A stretch of 23,813 nucleotides of DNA from positions 1 to 23,813 of the forward strand of contig DASQUP010000271.1 in NCBI GenBank assembly GCA_035641235.1. Reading direction: 5' to 3'. Positions 14,615 to 22,243 of the stretch are shown here, one piece after another (the stretch's first letter is position 1; each line of letters starts with the position of its first letter). The stretch comes from DASQUP01 sp035641235. GTDB taxonomy: Bacteria > Actinomycetota > CADDZG01 > WHSQ01. Made by a program: the position numbers and the translations under genes. A model generated the notes under the pieces. That model saw only the letters and a list, made by a program, of their open reading frames with translations, had not been told where the DNA came from and ran no database searches.

Positions 14615-15505
14615 GTGAATCCACTGCCCCCCGCAATCGCTCTGACTTGTTGCTACTTGCTGGCGGTCAAGGGCTGGACGATGACGCGCGACGGAGGTCC
14701 CGTCAGCCGTTTCGCTCAGACCACCGCCACCGATGAGGCCGACGCGCCCGAACGCGGTTTGATCTTCCGCTTGATCGACTGGCTCAGCGACTACCTCGCT
14801 CCGCGGGCCACGCGCATGATGGGGGAGCGCCAGATAGCTTCCGTACGGAGGAAACTCGATGCAGCGGGTAAACCAACCACGATCGAGGGCTACGCCGGAC
14901 GTAAGGCCGCCTACATCGTTCTGTTTGGACTCCCGGGGGTCTTCTTCCTGTTCGACGGCCTGTGGTTTGTGTTCGCCGGGCTTGTGATCCTCGGGTGGTT
15001 GTGGCCGGACATCTGGATCTCCGGCCAGGCACGCAGGCGGCAGGGACAGATCGACCGGGACCTTCCCGACTTCCTCGACATCCTCGCAGTCACTGTGGGC
15101 GCCGGAGTCGGCTTTCGGCCGGCCATGTCGCGCGTCGCGGATGCACTCGGAGGACCACTTGCAGATGAGGTCAAGACGTCCCTCCGGCAGATGGACCTAG
15201 GGGCGAGCCGGAGGCAGGCCTTCGAGGCGCTGCGGAGACGGAATGAATCGGAATCCCTGAGCACCTTCGTCACCGCGCTGCTGCAAGCGGAGGAGCTGGG
15301 AGTACCGCTGGCTCAGGCTCTGTCGGAGCTTGCCGGCGACATGCGGCGCGCCTTTCATCAAGAAGCGCGCCGGCGGGCTGCACGAGCTGCCCCGCGCGTC
15401 AGTCTCGTCACTACGCTGCTCATCGTGCCCGCGGCCATGCTGTTGATCGTGGTGGCTCTGTATGTCGGGTCCGACATCGATTTCGGGAGCCTCTTCGGTG
15501 GATAG
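14615..15505 (+). CDS. tadC: Tad pilus platform protein TadC (T2SSF domain)
   Basis: This is the partner platform protein of TadB, 296 aa. It has an N-terminal membrane segment at about 6-20, two helices at about 95-130 ('AYIVLFGLPGVFFLFDG', 'FVFAGLVILGWLWPDIWI'), a T2SSF domain at about 140-250 ('QIDRDLPDFLDILAVTVGAG', 'LGASRRQAFEALRRR', 'LLQAEELGVPLAQAL') and a C-terminal helix at about 264-283 ('LVTTLLIVPAAMLLIVVALY'). GTG 14615 is 4 bp after the tadB stop. The histidine kinase gene overlaps its 3' end by 8 bp, tying the two-component system to pilus expression. Confidence 0.93.
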   Translation: MNPLPPAIALTCCYLLAVKGWTMTRDGGPVSRFAQTTATDEADAPERGLIFRLIDWLSDYLAPRATRMMGERQIASVRRKLDAAGKPTTIEGYAGRKAAYIVLFGLPGVFFLFDGLWFVFAGLVILGWLWPDIWISGQARRRQGQIDRDLPDFLDILAVTVGAGVGFRPAMSRVADALGGPLADEVKTSLRQMDLGASRRQAFEALRRRNESESLSTFVTALLQAEELGVPLAQALSELAGDMRRAFHQEARRRAARAAPRVSLVTTLLIVPAAMLLIVVALYVGSDIDFGSLFGG

Positions 15506-16703
15506 CAGAGCGTGGCTTTCGCCGCGGACCGGACGTGAAATCAACGAGCGCCTCGCTCCGCTCTGCAAACTCGTATTTAACTTCCGGTTGATCGTCATTG
15601 CGATAACGGTGTTCTCGCTTGGCTACGAGAACGGGAACAAGTCACCGCTGCTCGTGGCCCTCATGCTCGCGACGGCGGCATCGTTCCTTCCATTGCGTTA
15701 CTGGCATCGTTTCAGTCCTCTGCTTCTGCGCCACCCGGCGTTTCTGGGTGCCGACCTGATTCTGACGATGTTGATCCTGAGTGTGATAGGACCCGAGAGT
15801 CCGTTCTTCTACTTCACGCTCGGGACGTCGTTGTTGAGCGGCGTGCTGTACGGCGTGCCGGGAGCGGCGGTCTTCTCGGTGCTGTTGCTGGCAATGTACG
15901 GCTTTGGGCTGGCCCCACGCGCCCAGATGCGGGATGGGATAGAGGGGTTCCAGCTACTCGTCGGATATCCGGTTTTGTATCCGATCAGCGCGGTCGCCGG
16001 TGCAGCCGTGCGCCGGCTCATCGAGGCGCAGAAATCGGCCGAGGAGGCACTCGCAGCATCGGCGCGCACAGCGGCCATTGAACGGGAACGGGCGCGGATT
16101 GCACGAGAGATGCACGACTCGCTGGCCAAAAGCATCCATGGAATCGGTTTGCAAGCTGCGGCGCTCAAGAAGTGGATCACCGGTGACCCCGACCGCGCCC
16201 AACGGGAGGCCGCCGTGATATCGGAAGCGGCCCAGCGAGCGGCATCAGAGGCGCGGGGGCTTATCCGCGATCTGCGGCTCGACATACCGGATTCGTCCCT
16301 TGGGGACTCGGTGGCTGCTTTTGTAGGCCAGTGGTCCGAGGAGTCTGGAACTCCCGTAGCGCTTGACCTTGGGGACGTCGACTGCAACTGCCCGGAGAGA
16401 CGATGGGAAATCCTCAGCATCCTCAAGGAGTCGTTGCACAACATCGAGCGGCACGCGACGGCAGAGAAGGTGCGAGTGACGCTGCTCCAGCAGAGGGATG
16501 AATTGCAGCTCGAGGTGGCCGACGACGGCAGGGGCTTCGATCTCGCGGCCCTGCCCACGATACAGAGGGCCGGGCACTTTGGGCTGATAGGTATGGCAGA
16601 GCGCGCCGAGCGCATCGGAGGTCATCTCAACGTCAAGTCGCTGCCCGGCCAGGGGGCGGTGGTCTCCGTGAAGGTTCCTGTGACGGACGGGGAGGGGGCG
16701 TAG
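15498..16703 (+). CDS. NarL-family sensor histidine kinase
   Basis: This 401-aa membrane sensor kinase is of the HisKA_3/NarX-DesK type. About five hydrophobic segments at 27-172 form the sensor. The dimerisation/phosphoacceptor motif 'ARIAREMHDSLAKSIHGIG' gives His206. The ATPase domain shows N-box 'LKESLHNIERHA' (309-320, Asn315), G1 'DDGRGF' (342-347) and G2 'GLIGM' (362-366). It lacks a large extracytoplasmic domain, so it probably senses a membrane or intramembrane signal. GTG 15498 is chosen because GGGAG lies 8 bp upstream; an ATG at 15462 is deeper inside tadC and lacks a site. The response regulator begins directly after its stop. Confidence 0.92.
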   Translation: MDSRAWLSPRTGREINERLAPLCKLVFNFRLIVIAITVFSLGYENGNKSPLLVALMLATAASFLPLRYWHRFSPLLLRHPAFLGADLILTMLILSVIGPESPFFYFTLGTSLLSGVLYGVPGAAVFSVLLLAMYGFGLAPRAQMRDGIEGFQLLVGYPVLYPISAVAGAAVRRLIEAQKSAEEALAASARTAAIERERARIAREMHDSLAKSIHGIGLQAAALKKWITGDPDRAQREAAVISEAAQRAASEARGLIRDLRLDIPDSSLGDSVAAFVGQWSEESGTPVALDLGDVDCNCPERRWEILSILKESLHNIERHATAEKVRVTLLQQRDELQLEVADDGRGFDLAALPTIQRAGHFGLIGMAERAERIGGHLNVKSLPGQGAVVSVKVPVTDGEGA

Positions 16704-17345
16704 GTGATTCGAGTTCTGATCGTCGACGACAACGCGGTCATTCGAGGCGGAATCAGGAGTCTGCTCGAAGCGGCCGAAGGCATAGAGGTGGTCGGGGAGG
16801 GTTCCACCGGTCGGGAAGGCGTGGAACTGGCAACGTCGCTGGCGCCCGATGTGGTCCTGTGTGATGTGCGGATGCCGGTCATGGATGGGGTTGAGGCCGC
16901 CGGTCGCATCGCCCAGCACTCGAAAGTTCTAATGCTGACGTATGCCGAGGAGGAGCATCTCGTTACCGGTGCGATCCGCGCGGGAGCGGCCGGCTATCTC
17001 GTCCACGGACGTTTCGCGCCGGAAGAACTCGAGCGCGCGGTGAAGGACATCCATCGCGGAGAGAGCGTCTTGTCTCCGGCGGTCGTCACGATGGTCTTCG
17101 ACGCTTTGCGCCGTGGTCCCGACGAGACCCATGAGGGCCCGCACAGCCTGACCGAGCGGGAGCGTGAGATCGCGAACCTCCTGGCTCAGGGCCGCGCCAA
17201 CAAGGAGATTGCTCAGGAACTCTTCATCAGCGAGAAGACCGTCAAGAACCACATCAACCACGTCTACGCCAAGCTCGGCGTCGCCACGCGCGCCGAGGCA
17301 ATCGCCGTGTGGCTCGGCGTGGCCGGAGCTCCGGGGCGCGTGTGA
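16704..17345 (+). CDS. NarL/FixJ-family response regulator
   Basis: This is a 213-aa DNA-binding response regulator and the partner of the adjacent kinase (no gap between the genes). The receiver domain at 1-120 has the acidic pair Asp8/Asp9, the phosphoacceptor Asp54 in 'LCDVRMP' and the switch Thr79. The normally invariant Lys of the 'GYL-x-K' position is His101 here ('GYLVHG'), which may weaken phosphate-dependent switching. The C-terminal LuxR-type helix-turn-helix is intact at about 148-205 ('LTEREREIANLLAQGRANKEIAQ', split over two helices, with 'SEKTVKNHINHVYAKL'). GTG 16704 is the start. The likely targets are pilus and pilin promoters, for which nearby dyads at 17352 and 18896 are candidates. 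Confidence 0.92.
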   Translation: MIRVLIVDDNAVIRGGIRSLLEAAEGIEVVGEGSTGREGVELATSLAPDVVLCDVRMPVMDGVEAAGRIAQHSKVLMLTYAEEEHLVTGAIRAGAAGYLVHGRFAPEELERAVKDIHRGESVLSPAVVTMVFDALRRGPDETHEGPHSLTEREREIANLLAQGRANKEIAQELFISEKTVKNHINHVYAKLGVATRAEAIAVWLGVAGAPGRV

Positions 17346-17351
17346 TGTCGG

Positions 17352-17400
17352 GAGGTTTGCAACATCGAGCCGCCCCGAGCGGCCCATTGTTGCGAACCTC
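17352..17400. promoter_or_regulatory. Long inverted repeat after the response regulator gene
   Basis: GAGGTTTGCAACA (17352-17364) pairs with TGTTGCGAACCTC (17388-17400), 13 bp with one G-T wobble. A second stem sits inside: GCCGC (17369-17373) with GCGGC (17379-17383). It begins 6 bp after the response regulator stop and has no T-run after it. It may be a transcript-end hairpin or a double-stranded regulator site; the inner TGTTGCG heptamer recurs at 18896. Confidence 0.6.
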
Positions 17401-17517
17401 TCCGCGCAATTCCTCTCCGCCCTCGGTGGCGCCCTTCTCGGCCGGGCGGCCGGTCCGGGGGACCCAGGACGATTTTGGGCCCTCCCAACAGGACAAATGG
17501 GCCCTCGGGCCCTGGGT

Positions 17518-17534
17518 AGGCGGAGCGCCTTTTT
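17518..17534 (+). terminator. Short intrinsic terminator before the flp gene
   Basis: AGGCG (17518-17522) and CGCCT (17526-17530) form a 5-bp stem around GAG, followed by a T-run to 17534. It would end the Tad operon transcript and insulate flp. The rest of the 261-bp spacer 17346-17606 holds GC-rich inverted segments (GGTCC/GGACC at 17452-17464 and three GGGCCC boxes at about 17477-17513) and must contain the flp promoter, which I cannot place. Confidence 0.6.
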
Positions 17535-17606
17535 CTAACGTTGTGGCTGGGTCGAGGGGATCGGCCGGAACTAATAAAGAAGCGACGGACAGAAGGGAGA
17601 GGACGG

Positions 17607-17828
17607 ATGCAGGAGGCCATGATCCGGGCATATCTGGCGCTCGAGGACCTCAAGGACCGAGCCCGTCGCCCGGTCGCAGACGAGGCCGGACAGACGGCGG
17701 CGGAGTACCTCGGGGTCGTAGTTGTCGTGGCAGTCATCATCGGGCTGCTGGCACAGACTCAGCTCGGCCAGACGATCGCGGACTACCTGGAGCAGCTTGC
17801 AGAGAAGATCTTCAGCAGCGGCGGCTAA
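17607..17828 (+). CDS. flp: Flp-type major pilin
   Basis: This is a 73-aa prepilin of the Flp/Fap family and the probable structural subunit of the pilus. A 28-residue charged leader ends in Gly28. The mature protein starts Q-T-A-A-E-Y-L-G, with Glu at +5 and Tyr at +6, the classic Flp cleavage signature for a TadV/CpaA-type peptidase. A hydrophobic helix at 35-50 ('LGVVVVVAVIIGLLAQ') and a short tail ('IADYLEQLAEKIFSSGG') complete it. ATG 17607 has GGGAGAGG upstream; ATG 17619 is too close to its own AGGAGG. It sits behind a terminator, so it probably has its own strong promoter, as major pilins often do. Confidence 0.92.
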   Translation: MQEAMIRAYLALEDLKDRARRPVADEAGQTAAEYLGVVVVVAVIIGLLAQTQLGQTIADYLEQLAEKIFSSGG

Positions 17829-17842
17829 GAAAGACAACCGAG

Positions 17843-18841
17843 ATGGGGCGTCTCAGACGACTCCGTAGCGACGAAGAGGGTCAGGTTATGCCGGCCCTCT
17901 TCGTCATTGTGGTGGCTCTCCTTGCGATCGGGATCATGCTTCTGCAGGTCGGCCGGGCGACCGATATTAGGGCAGAGGGCGTTACGGCCGCGGATGCCGG
18001 AGCTCTCGCGGGCGCAAAGAACATGCGCATCCAGCTCATAGCGATCACCGCCGCAATTGGCTATCCGGACCCGGATCTCGTCAACCAGGCTGCTGTCTGC
18101 GCAACCGCAGCCGCATACGTCGCACGCAACGGAGCCACCATGACCGGGTGCCGGCAGATGGGGTACCAGGTCCACGTCGATGTCCGGATGAACCGCGGCC
18201 TGACGGGAGAGCGCGCCCGCTCGATGGGCCTCGAAGGTGATACGGCAACTGCCGAAGCAACCGCAGAGGTGCGGCTCTTTTACACTCTGGGCGGCCTCGG
18301 CGGCGGTGGCGGCGGCATCCTGTCGGCCACCGGTGGAGGATTGAGCCCCGGCGCGCTGAGGAGCCTCGCGGACGACGCCGGTGTAGACGTCCCGCGAAAC
18401 TCGTCTTTGATGCACAGCCAGCCGTGCAACGTCGGCGCGGATACCGTGAACCTTTCGCGTGAGATGAAGATCGCGATCCTCCGAGCCGAGGCGCTCCTTG
18501 GACATCCGCTGTCGATCACCGACGGCTTCCGCACATATGCATGCCAGGCCTCCATACCGAGTTCGGCGAATCCCGGAGGACGTGTGGCTGCGCCCGGCAG
18601 GTCCCTCCACAACTACGGGATGGCCATCGACGCGGCGAACTACGGGGAGCTGGCTCGCGTCGCGGCTCGAGTGGGACTGTGCCAGCCGTTCCCCGGTGCG
18701 GACGACGACCCGTTCCACTTCTCCATATCGAGCGGTCCGGAATGCGCAGGTCGGGGAGGGCCTCTCGGCCAAGGGGGAGCCTTCGGCGGACTCGCCGGGG
18801 TGGCGTCTTTTGTCACTTTCGACGTTATTCTGGTCGAGTAG
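17843..18841 (+). CDS. Tad/TadG-like membrane protein fused to a VanY-like D,D-carboxypeptidase domain
   Basis: This 332-aa protein has two parts. The first is a Tad-type N-terminus: a basic leader, Gly13 followed by Q-V-M-P-A (no Glu at +5, as in TadG-like proteins), a membrane helix at 17-35, then a helical 'TAADAGALAGA' segment typical of Tad-domain proteins. After a Gly-rich linker (150-170), residues 190-295 resemble zinc peptidases of family M15/VanY: 'ITDGFRTYA' with Arg230, the zinc motif 'SLHNYGMAID' (His256, Asp263) and 'DPFHF' (Asp289 three before His292). Such enzymes cut D-Ala bonds of peptidoglycan peptides. Exported on the pilus platform it could open the wall for the fibre (inference). 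The start ATG 17843 has only a weak ribosome binding site, 14 bp after flp. Confidence 0.85.
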   Translation: MGRLRRLRSDEEGQVMPALFVIVVALLAIGIMLLQVGRATDIRAEGVTAADAGALAGAKNMRIQLIAITAAIGYPDPDLVNQAAVCATAAAYVARNGATMTGCRQMGYQVHVDVRMNRGLTGERARSMGLEGDTATAEATAEVRLFYTLGGLGGGGGGILSATGGGLSPGALRSLADDAGVDVPRNSSLMHSQPCNVGADTVNLSREMKIAILRAEALLGHPLSITDGFRTYACQASIPSSANPGGRVAAPGRSLHNYGMAIDAANYGELARVAARVGLCQPFPGADDDPFHFSISSGPECAGRGGPLGQGGAFGGLAGVASFVTFDVILVE

Positions 18842-18854
18842 CTGAATATCTGAT

Positions 18855-18882
18855 ACACGGGCCTGGACCTTCAGGCCCGTGT
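18855..18882 (+). terminator. Terminator-like hairpin after the Tad-VanY gene
   Basis: ACACGGGCCTG (18855-18865) pairs perfectly with CAGGCCCGTGT (18872-18882), 11 bp with a 6-nt loop, starting 13 bp after the stop. There is no T-run, but L-shaped or T-poor terminators of this kind are common in high-GC actinobacteria. Confidence 0.65.
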
Positions 18883-18895
18883 GCGCGGACAGACG

Positions 18896-18933
18896 TGTTG
18901 CGCGCTATACGCCCGGACAAAAGGGGCGCAACA
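18896..18933. promoter_or_regulatory. Inverted TGTTGCGC dyad upstream of the vWA gene
   Basis: TGTTGCGC (18896-18903) is repeated inverted as GCGCAACA (18926-18933) with a 22-bp gap, in the 146-bp region between the Tad-VanY terminator and the vWA gene. The TGTTGCG heptamer also occurs in the dyad at 17388-17394. It could be a regulator site; no clear -10/-35 pair is visible. Confidence 0.4.
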
Positions 18934-18987
18934 TAGTTTGTTCGCAGGGGGCCGCGGAGAACCAGTTTTTCTAGCGGAGGTGCAGGT

Positions 18988-20319
18988 GTGGTGGAGGTAA
19001 GCGCTCGGGGGGTCGCGGCGTTGGCCGTCGCAATCTCCACCTCCGTCGGCGCCTTGTTCACACCAGCCGGTGCACAGGACCAAGACGAACCTCAACCGGC
19101 GCTCCTGTTGATACTCGACTCTTCGGGCTCGATGCTCGGGCCCGACGGGACCGGACAACGCAAGATTGCGGCGGCGAAAAAGGCACTTAACCGCGTGGTC
19201 GATTCCCTGCCCGACGATTCGCTTGTGGGGCTGCGCGTTTACGGGCATCGCATTCCCAACACGGACAAGCGGCGGGGATGCAAGGACACCGAGCTCATCC
19301 AGCCGGTCGGCGAGCTCGACCGTCCACAGATGAAAGCCCGAATCCGCTCGTATCAAGCCAAGGGTTTCACTCCGATCGGGTTGTCCTTGTTGGAAGGGGC
19401 GCACGATCTGAAGGCGCAGGAGGGAAAGAAGACCATCGTGCTGGTGTCGGACGGAATCGATACGTGTGCACCTCCACCTCCGTGCAAGATCGCCAAGCAA
19501 ATCGTCGCCAAAGGAATCGACCTGAGGATCGATACGGTCGGTTTCCAGGTCGATGCGGCAGCGCGCAAAGAACTCAAGTGCATCGCGCGCGTGGGCAAGG
19601 GCACTTACGTCGATGCTCCATCGGCAGACGACTTGGCAGAACAGTTGGAGCGACTGTCCATCCGCGCCCTTCGCGCCTATGAGACCGTCGGAACTGAGGT
19701 AGACGGAGCTCCGAGTTACGGGGCCGCCCCGGCCCTTCTCCCCGGCCAGTACACCGACTCGATTACCCCCGGCTCAGAGAAGTGGTATTCGTTTGACCTG
19801 GCCGAGGGCCAGGCAGTCGATATCTCGATAACGATCGTCGGCGATCCCCGCTCGGAAGACGTCGGCGATGCGCGTGGCGTCGTCGTGACTCCGGAACTCG
19901 ACGACACGGCCGAGGCGACGCTCATGTTCCACGCCGGACCGACCACGATCTCCGGCGCGATCCTCACTCCCGAAGTCGGCTCGAAGTTCCATTTCGAAGA
20001 AGGCGGAACCTACTATCTCCGCCTGGAGCTCGGAGATGACACCGAGGGGGAGGCTGCAGATCAGGAACTCCCAGTTGAGCTCCTCGTAGACATTATCGGC
20101 GAGCCGGCAGAGCCGAGCCCCACTGCGTCCCCGGCGCCCGACGACGACGGCGACGACTCCTCCGACGGCGATGATCCGACGTCTGCATCGGGAGCCGATC
20201 CTCCCGCGGCGGACGACGACGCGCTTGTAGTGGTGGCCGGTTCGGGCATGGCGCTCATCGCCGGCGCGGCGCTGGGTGCACTGCTCACCCGACGCCTGCG
20301 CAAGGGCGTGGGCGCATGA
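18988..20319 (+). CDS. Secreted, membrane-anchored von Willebrand factor A domain protein
   Basis: This 443-aa exported protein begins with a signal peptide at about 1-29 (cleavage near 'PAGAQD'). A vWA domain spans about 38-225 with a complete metal site: D-S-S-G-S at 44-48, Thr128 in 'GFTPIG', and Asp155 in 'LVSDGIDT'. Next is a beta domain resembling bacterial pre-peptidase C-terminal (PPC-like) domains at about 235-370 ('GQYTDSITPGSEKWYSFDL', 'GGTYYLRLEL'). An acidic, Pro/Ser-rich linker, a membrane helix at about 412-435 and a basic tail ('RRLRKG') finish it. vWA domains bind protein or matrix ligands; an adhesive or pilus-partner role is inferred. GTG 18988 has GCGGAGG 7 bp upstream. 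The stop overlaps the next start (ATGA). Confidence 0.85.
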   Translation: MVEVSARGVAALAVAISTSVGALFTPAGAQDQDEPQPALLLILDSSGSMLGPDGTGQRKIAAAKKALNRVVDSLPDDSLVGLRVYGHRIPNTDKRRGCKDTELIQPVGELDRPQMKARIRSYQAKGFTPIGLSLLEGAHDLKAQEGKKTIVLVSDGIDTCAPPPPCKIAKQIVAKGIDLRIDTVGFQVDAAARKELKCIARVGKGTYVDAPSADDLAEQLERLSIRALRAYETVGTEVDGAPSYGAAPALLPGQYTDSITPGSEKWYSFDLAEGQAVDISITIVGDPRSEDVGDARGVVVTPELDDTAEATLMFHAGPTTISGAILTPEVGSKFHFEEGGTYYLRLELGDDTEGEAADQELPVELLVDIIGEPAEPSPTASPAPDDDGDDSSDGDDPTSASGADPPAADDDALVVVAGSGMALIAGAALGALLTRRLRKGVGA

Positions 20320-21038
20320 TCGGAGCACGGGCGGCGTTAAGCATGGTTCTCGTCGGCGCGCTTGCCTCTCCTGTCGCGGCTCAGCGCGCGCAGCCGGTGG
20401 AGGGAGGGGGCAGCTTCAACGACGCTCCCATTGTGACCGCCGGCAGGTACCGCGACACGATCCGTCCCAAGGAGAAGCTCTTCTATGCGATCGAGGTACT
20501 CGAGGGGCAGAAACTCAATGCGCGAGCGATCATCAATAGTCACCTGACCACCGATGAATCGCCCATTCGATCGGACCTGCGGGTACACACGCCGAACCGT
20601 GACGAAATTCCGGGCGAAATATCGATCCTCTCCGTGTGGATCGGGCGGACCAACCACCGGTTGACAGGAGATGTCGTGGGTGAATCGAGGTTTTACACCG
20701 AACCGGGTCTCTACTACATAGCTCTGACGATGGGAAACGGCCCGCGCACCCAGTTCGACGTCGATCTCAAATTCACGCTTAAGGGAACCCCGGTGGAGGC
20801 GACTCCAACCGAATCGCCAAGTCCCATTGAGGAGGAGACGCCGGAAGAGGAGCAGTCGCCCGAGCCGACTCCTGAGGACACCGAGGAGCCGCGCCCCGAT
20901 ACCGGCTCTGCCGCGCCGCCGGCCGGCGGTGACGACGAGCTTCCGGTCGGGATGTTCGTTGCCTTCTTCGTGGCCGGCGCCCTGGGCGGCTCCGCTATCG
21001 AGTTGTTCCGCGGGGGGCGCGCCCGCGGGCGCGCCTGA
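20316..21038 (+). CDS. Secreted PPC-like beta-domain protein, paralogue of the vWA protein's C-terminal half
   Basis: This 240-aa protein has a signal peptide (about 1-23, 'SPVAAQ'), one beta domain (about 35-157), a Pro/Glu/Thr-rich acidic linker (158-207) and a C-terminal membrane helix (about 210-229) with a basic tail ('RGGRARGRA'). The beta domain matches that of the preceding vWA protein in pattern: 'AGRYRDTIRPKEKLFYAIEV' and 'EGQKL' against 'GQYTDSITPGSEKWYSFDL' and 'EGQAV', and 'GLYYIALTMG' against 'GTYYLRLELG'. The two genes overlap by 4 bp and share the same anchor design, so they probably act as a pair on the cell surface. Specific function is unknown. Confidence 0.8.
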   Translation: MIGARAALSMVLVGALASPVAAQRAQPVEGGGSFNDAPIVTAGRYRDTIRPKEKLFYAIEVLEGQKLNARAIINSHLTTDESPIRSDLRVHTPNRDEIPGEISILSVWIGRTNHRLTGDVVGESRFYTEPGLYYIALTMGNGPRTQFDVDLKFTLKGTPVEATPTESPSPIEEETPEEEQSPEPTPEDTEEPRPDTGSAAPPAGGDDELPVGMFVAFFVAGALGGSAIELFRGGRARGRA

Positions 21039-21043
21039 GGCCA

Positions 21044-21089
21044 TTCTGTCTGCCAGTGGTTCGGAAATCGAATCACTCGGCAGACAGAA
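21044..21089. terminator. Bidirectional terminator between convergent operons
   Basis: A 20-bp stem with one bulged C and one G-T wobble: 21044-21063 with 21069-21077 and 21079-21089, loop GAAAT. The outer arm is TTCTGTCTGCC/GGCAGACAGAA. It lies between the + strand beta-domain gene and the - strand membrane-protein gene, 5 and 11 bp from their stops, so it serves both. Confidence 0.8.
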
Positions 21090-21100
21090 AGGGCGCGCGC

Positions 21101-21502
21101 TCAGTCGGTCGGCACGTAGCGGAGGCGGCGCGCCATAAATCCCGCGCCCGCGGCACTCCCGGCGGCCACCGCTGCGACCGATAGGAGGATCTCGCCCAGC
21201 GACCATCCCGAGGCCCCAAACAACAGCAGCAGAACGGCCGCCGCTCCGGGGCCGGCGAGCCCCGCGATCAGCGCGTCACTCTTCGCGGCAAGATCCGCTC
21301 GTGCCGCCTGCCACACTCCTGCGATCGCTCCGAGCAGCGAGGAGAGAAACACGTTCACATACGAGTAGGTGGCTAGACCCTCGGCCGGCCTACCCTCTGC
21401 GTCGCTCAGCGAAGCTCCTGCCCCGATCGACAAGATCAACGTCGACAGCACGAAAACCGACGCGCCGGTCACGATGCCGCGGATTACACCGGGCCGCTTC
21501 AT
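21101..21502 (-). CDS. Small multi-pass membrane protein of unknown function
   Basis: This 133-aa protein is very hydrophobic, with about four membrane helices: 8-28 ('RGIVTGASVFVLSTLILSIG'), about 46-65, 78-96 ('IAGLAGPGAAAVLLLLFG') and 103-124. Small-residue (Ala/Gly) content is high. I recognise no family. Its ATG overlaps the stop of the lipoprotein gene (ATGA), so it is co-translated as the last gene of the - strand operon headed by the large Flp-like protein. It may anchor or export its partners, but nothing in the sequence proves that. Confidence 0.7.
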   Translation of the reverse strand: MKRPGVIRGIVTGASVFVLSTLILSIGAGASLSDAEGRPAEGLATYSYVNVFLSSLLGAIAGVWQAARADLAAKSDALIAGLAGPGAAAVLLLLFGASGWSLGEILLSVAAVAAGSAAGAGFMARRLRYVPTD

Positions 21503-22233
21503 GCGTCACCCACCGACGGCGGCCGGACCCTCAAAGAATTGAGCACGGTTGTGAAGATCTCGGAGAACTGGTCGAACTCCTCGGCTGGCGCCGCAGCCCT
21601 CAGATTGATGGTCACGTTGTCGCGCGTCAGCACCAACATGTCGGCCTGCCGGATCGTGACTGTACCGGGGGGCGGCTCGGTGGCGTCGGCCGATTCCTCG
21701 GTGGCGTCGGCCTCCTCGTCCTCGTCCTTCTCGTTGCGTTTCTTGTCCGTCTCCTCAGGCCCGGGTTCCTCCACGAGGCCCGGCAGCGTGTATTCGGACT
21801 CGATAACCCGTGCCTCAACCGACTGGGGGACCGCGGCCGGCTCGTTGCGGATCACAGTCCGGTCCGGGAGAGCGATGGAGGCTTCGCCGTTGAAGGTGAA
21901 TAGGTAGCGCTGGAAGTCACCCTTGAAGCCCTCTTCGCGGTACACGGTGATGAGCGGCGGCAGCCCGAGGTCTCCCTCCGGGCCAAGGATCTCCATATCG
22001 GCGCCGGGGACGTACGTGCCGCCGCCCGGTACGGGCGTCCAGTCGGAGGGAAACACGAACCCGTACTCCTCGCCGCGGTGGATGCTGAATCCGGGCGGAG
22101 CCGACACCTCCACGGGTTCCGCGTCCTTTGTCTCGCGCTCCGCCTGGGGCTCGCGGTCCCCGTCCGACTCCGTGCAGGCCGCGCCGACGAGTATCGCCAC
22201 CAAGAGGATTGTGGCAAGCCTCATCGTGGACAT
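21499..22233 (-). CDS. Lipoprotein with PsbP/Mog1-like domain
   Basis: This is a 244-aa secreted lipoprotein. The signal peptide 'MSTMRLATILLVAILVGAAC' ends in a lipobox with Cys20 as lipid anchor. An acidic spacer (21-45) follows, then a domain beginning 'GFSIHRGEEYGFVFPSDW', the pattern of PsbP/Mog1-like folds. This domain is interrupted by a highly charged insert at about 154-190 ('ETDKKRNEKDEDEEADATEE') before its final strands ('VTIRQADMLVLTRDNVTINL'). ATG 22233 has GGAG upstream and lies 10 bp after the large pilin-like gene. Function is unknown; its surface location and operon suggest it serves the large Flp-like protein. Confidence 0.8.
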   Translation of the reverse strand: MSTMRLATILLVAILVGAACTESDGDREPQAERETKDAEPVEVSAPPGFSIHRGEEYGFVFPSDWTPVPGGGTYVPGADMEILGPEGDLGLPPLITVYREEGFKGDFQRYLFTFNGEASIALPDRTVIRNEPAAVPQSVEARVIESEYTLPGLVEEPGPEETDKKRNEKDEDEEADATEESADATEPPPGTVTIRQADMLVLTRDNVTINLRAAAPAEEFDQFSEIFTTVLNSLRVRPPSVGDA

Positions 22234-22243
22234 AATGTCTCCA

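Noticed and set aside
17309..17842. Upstream extension of the Tad-VanY frame to 17309
   Set aside because: The frame is open but would overlap the response regulator end and the whole flp gene, and it would bury the Tad leader inside the protein. The ATG at 17843 gives a proper short basic leader.
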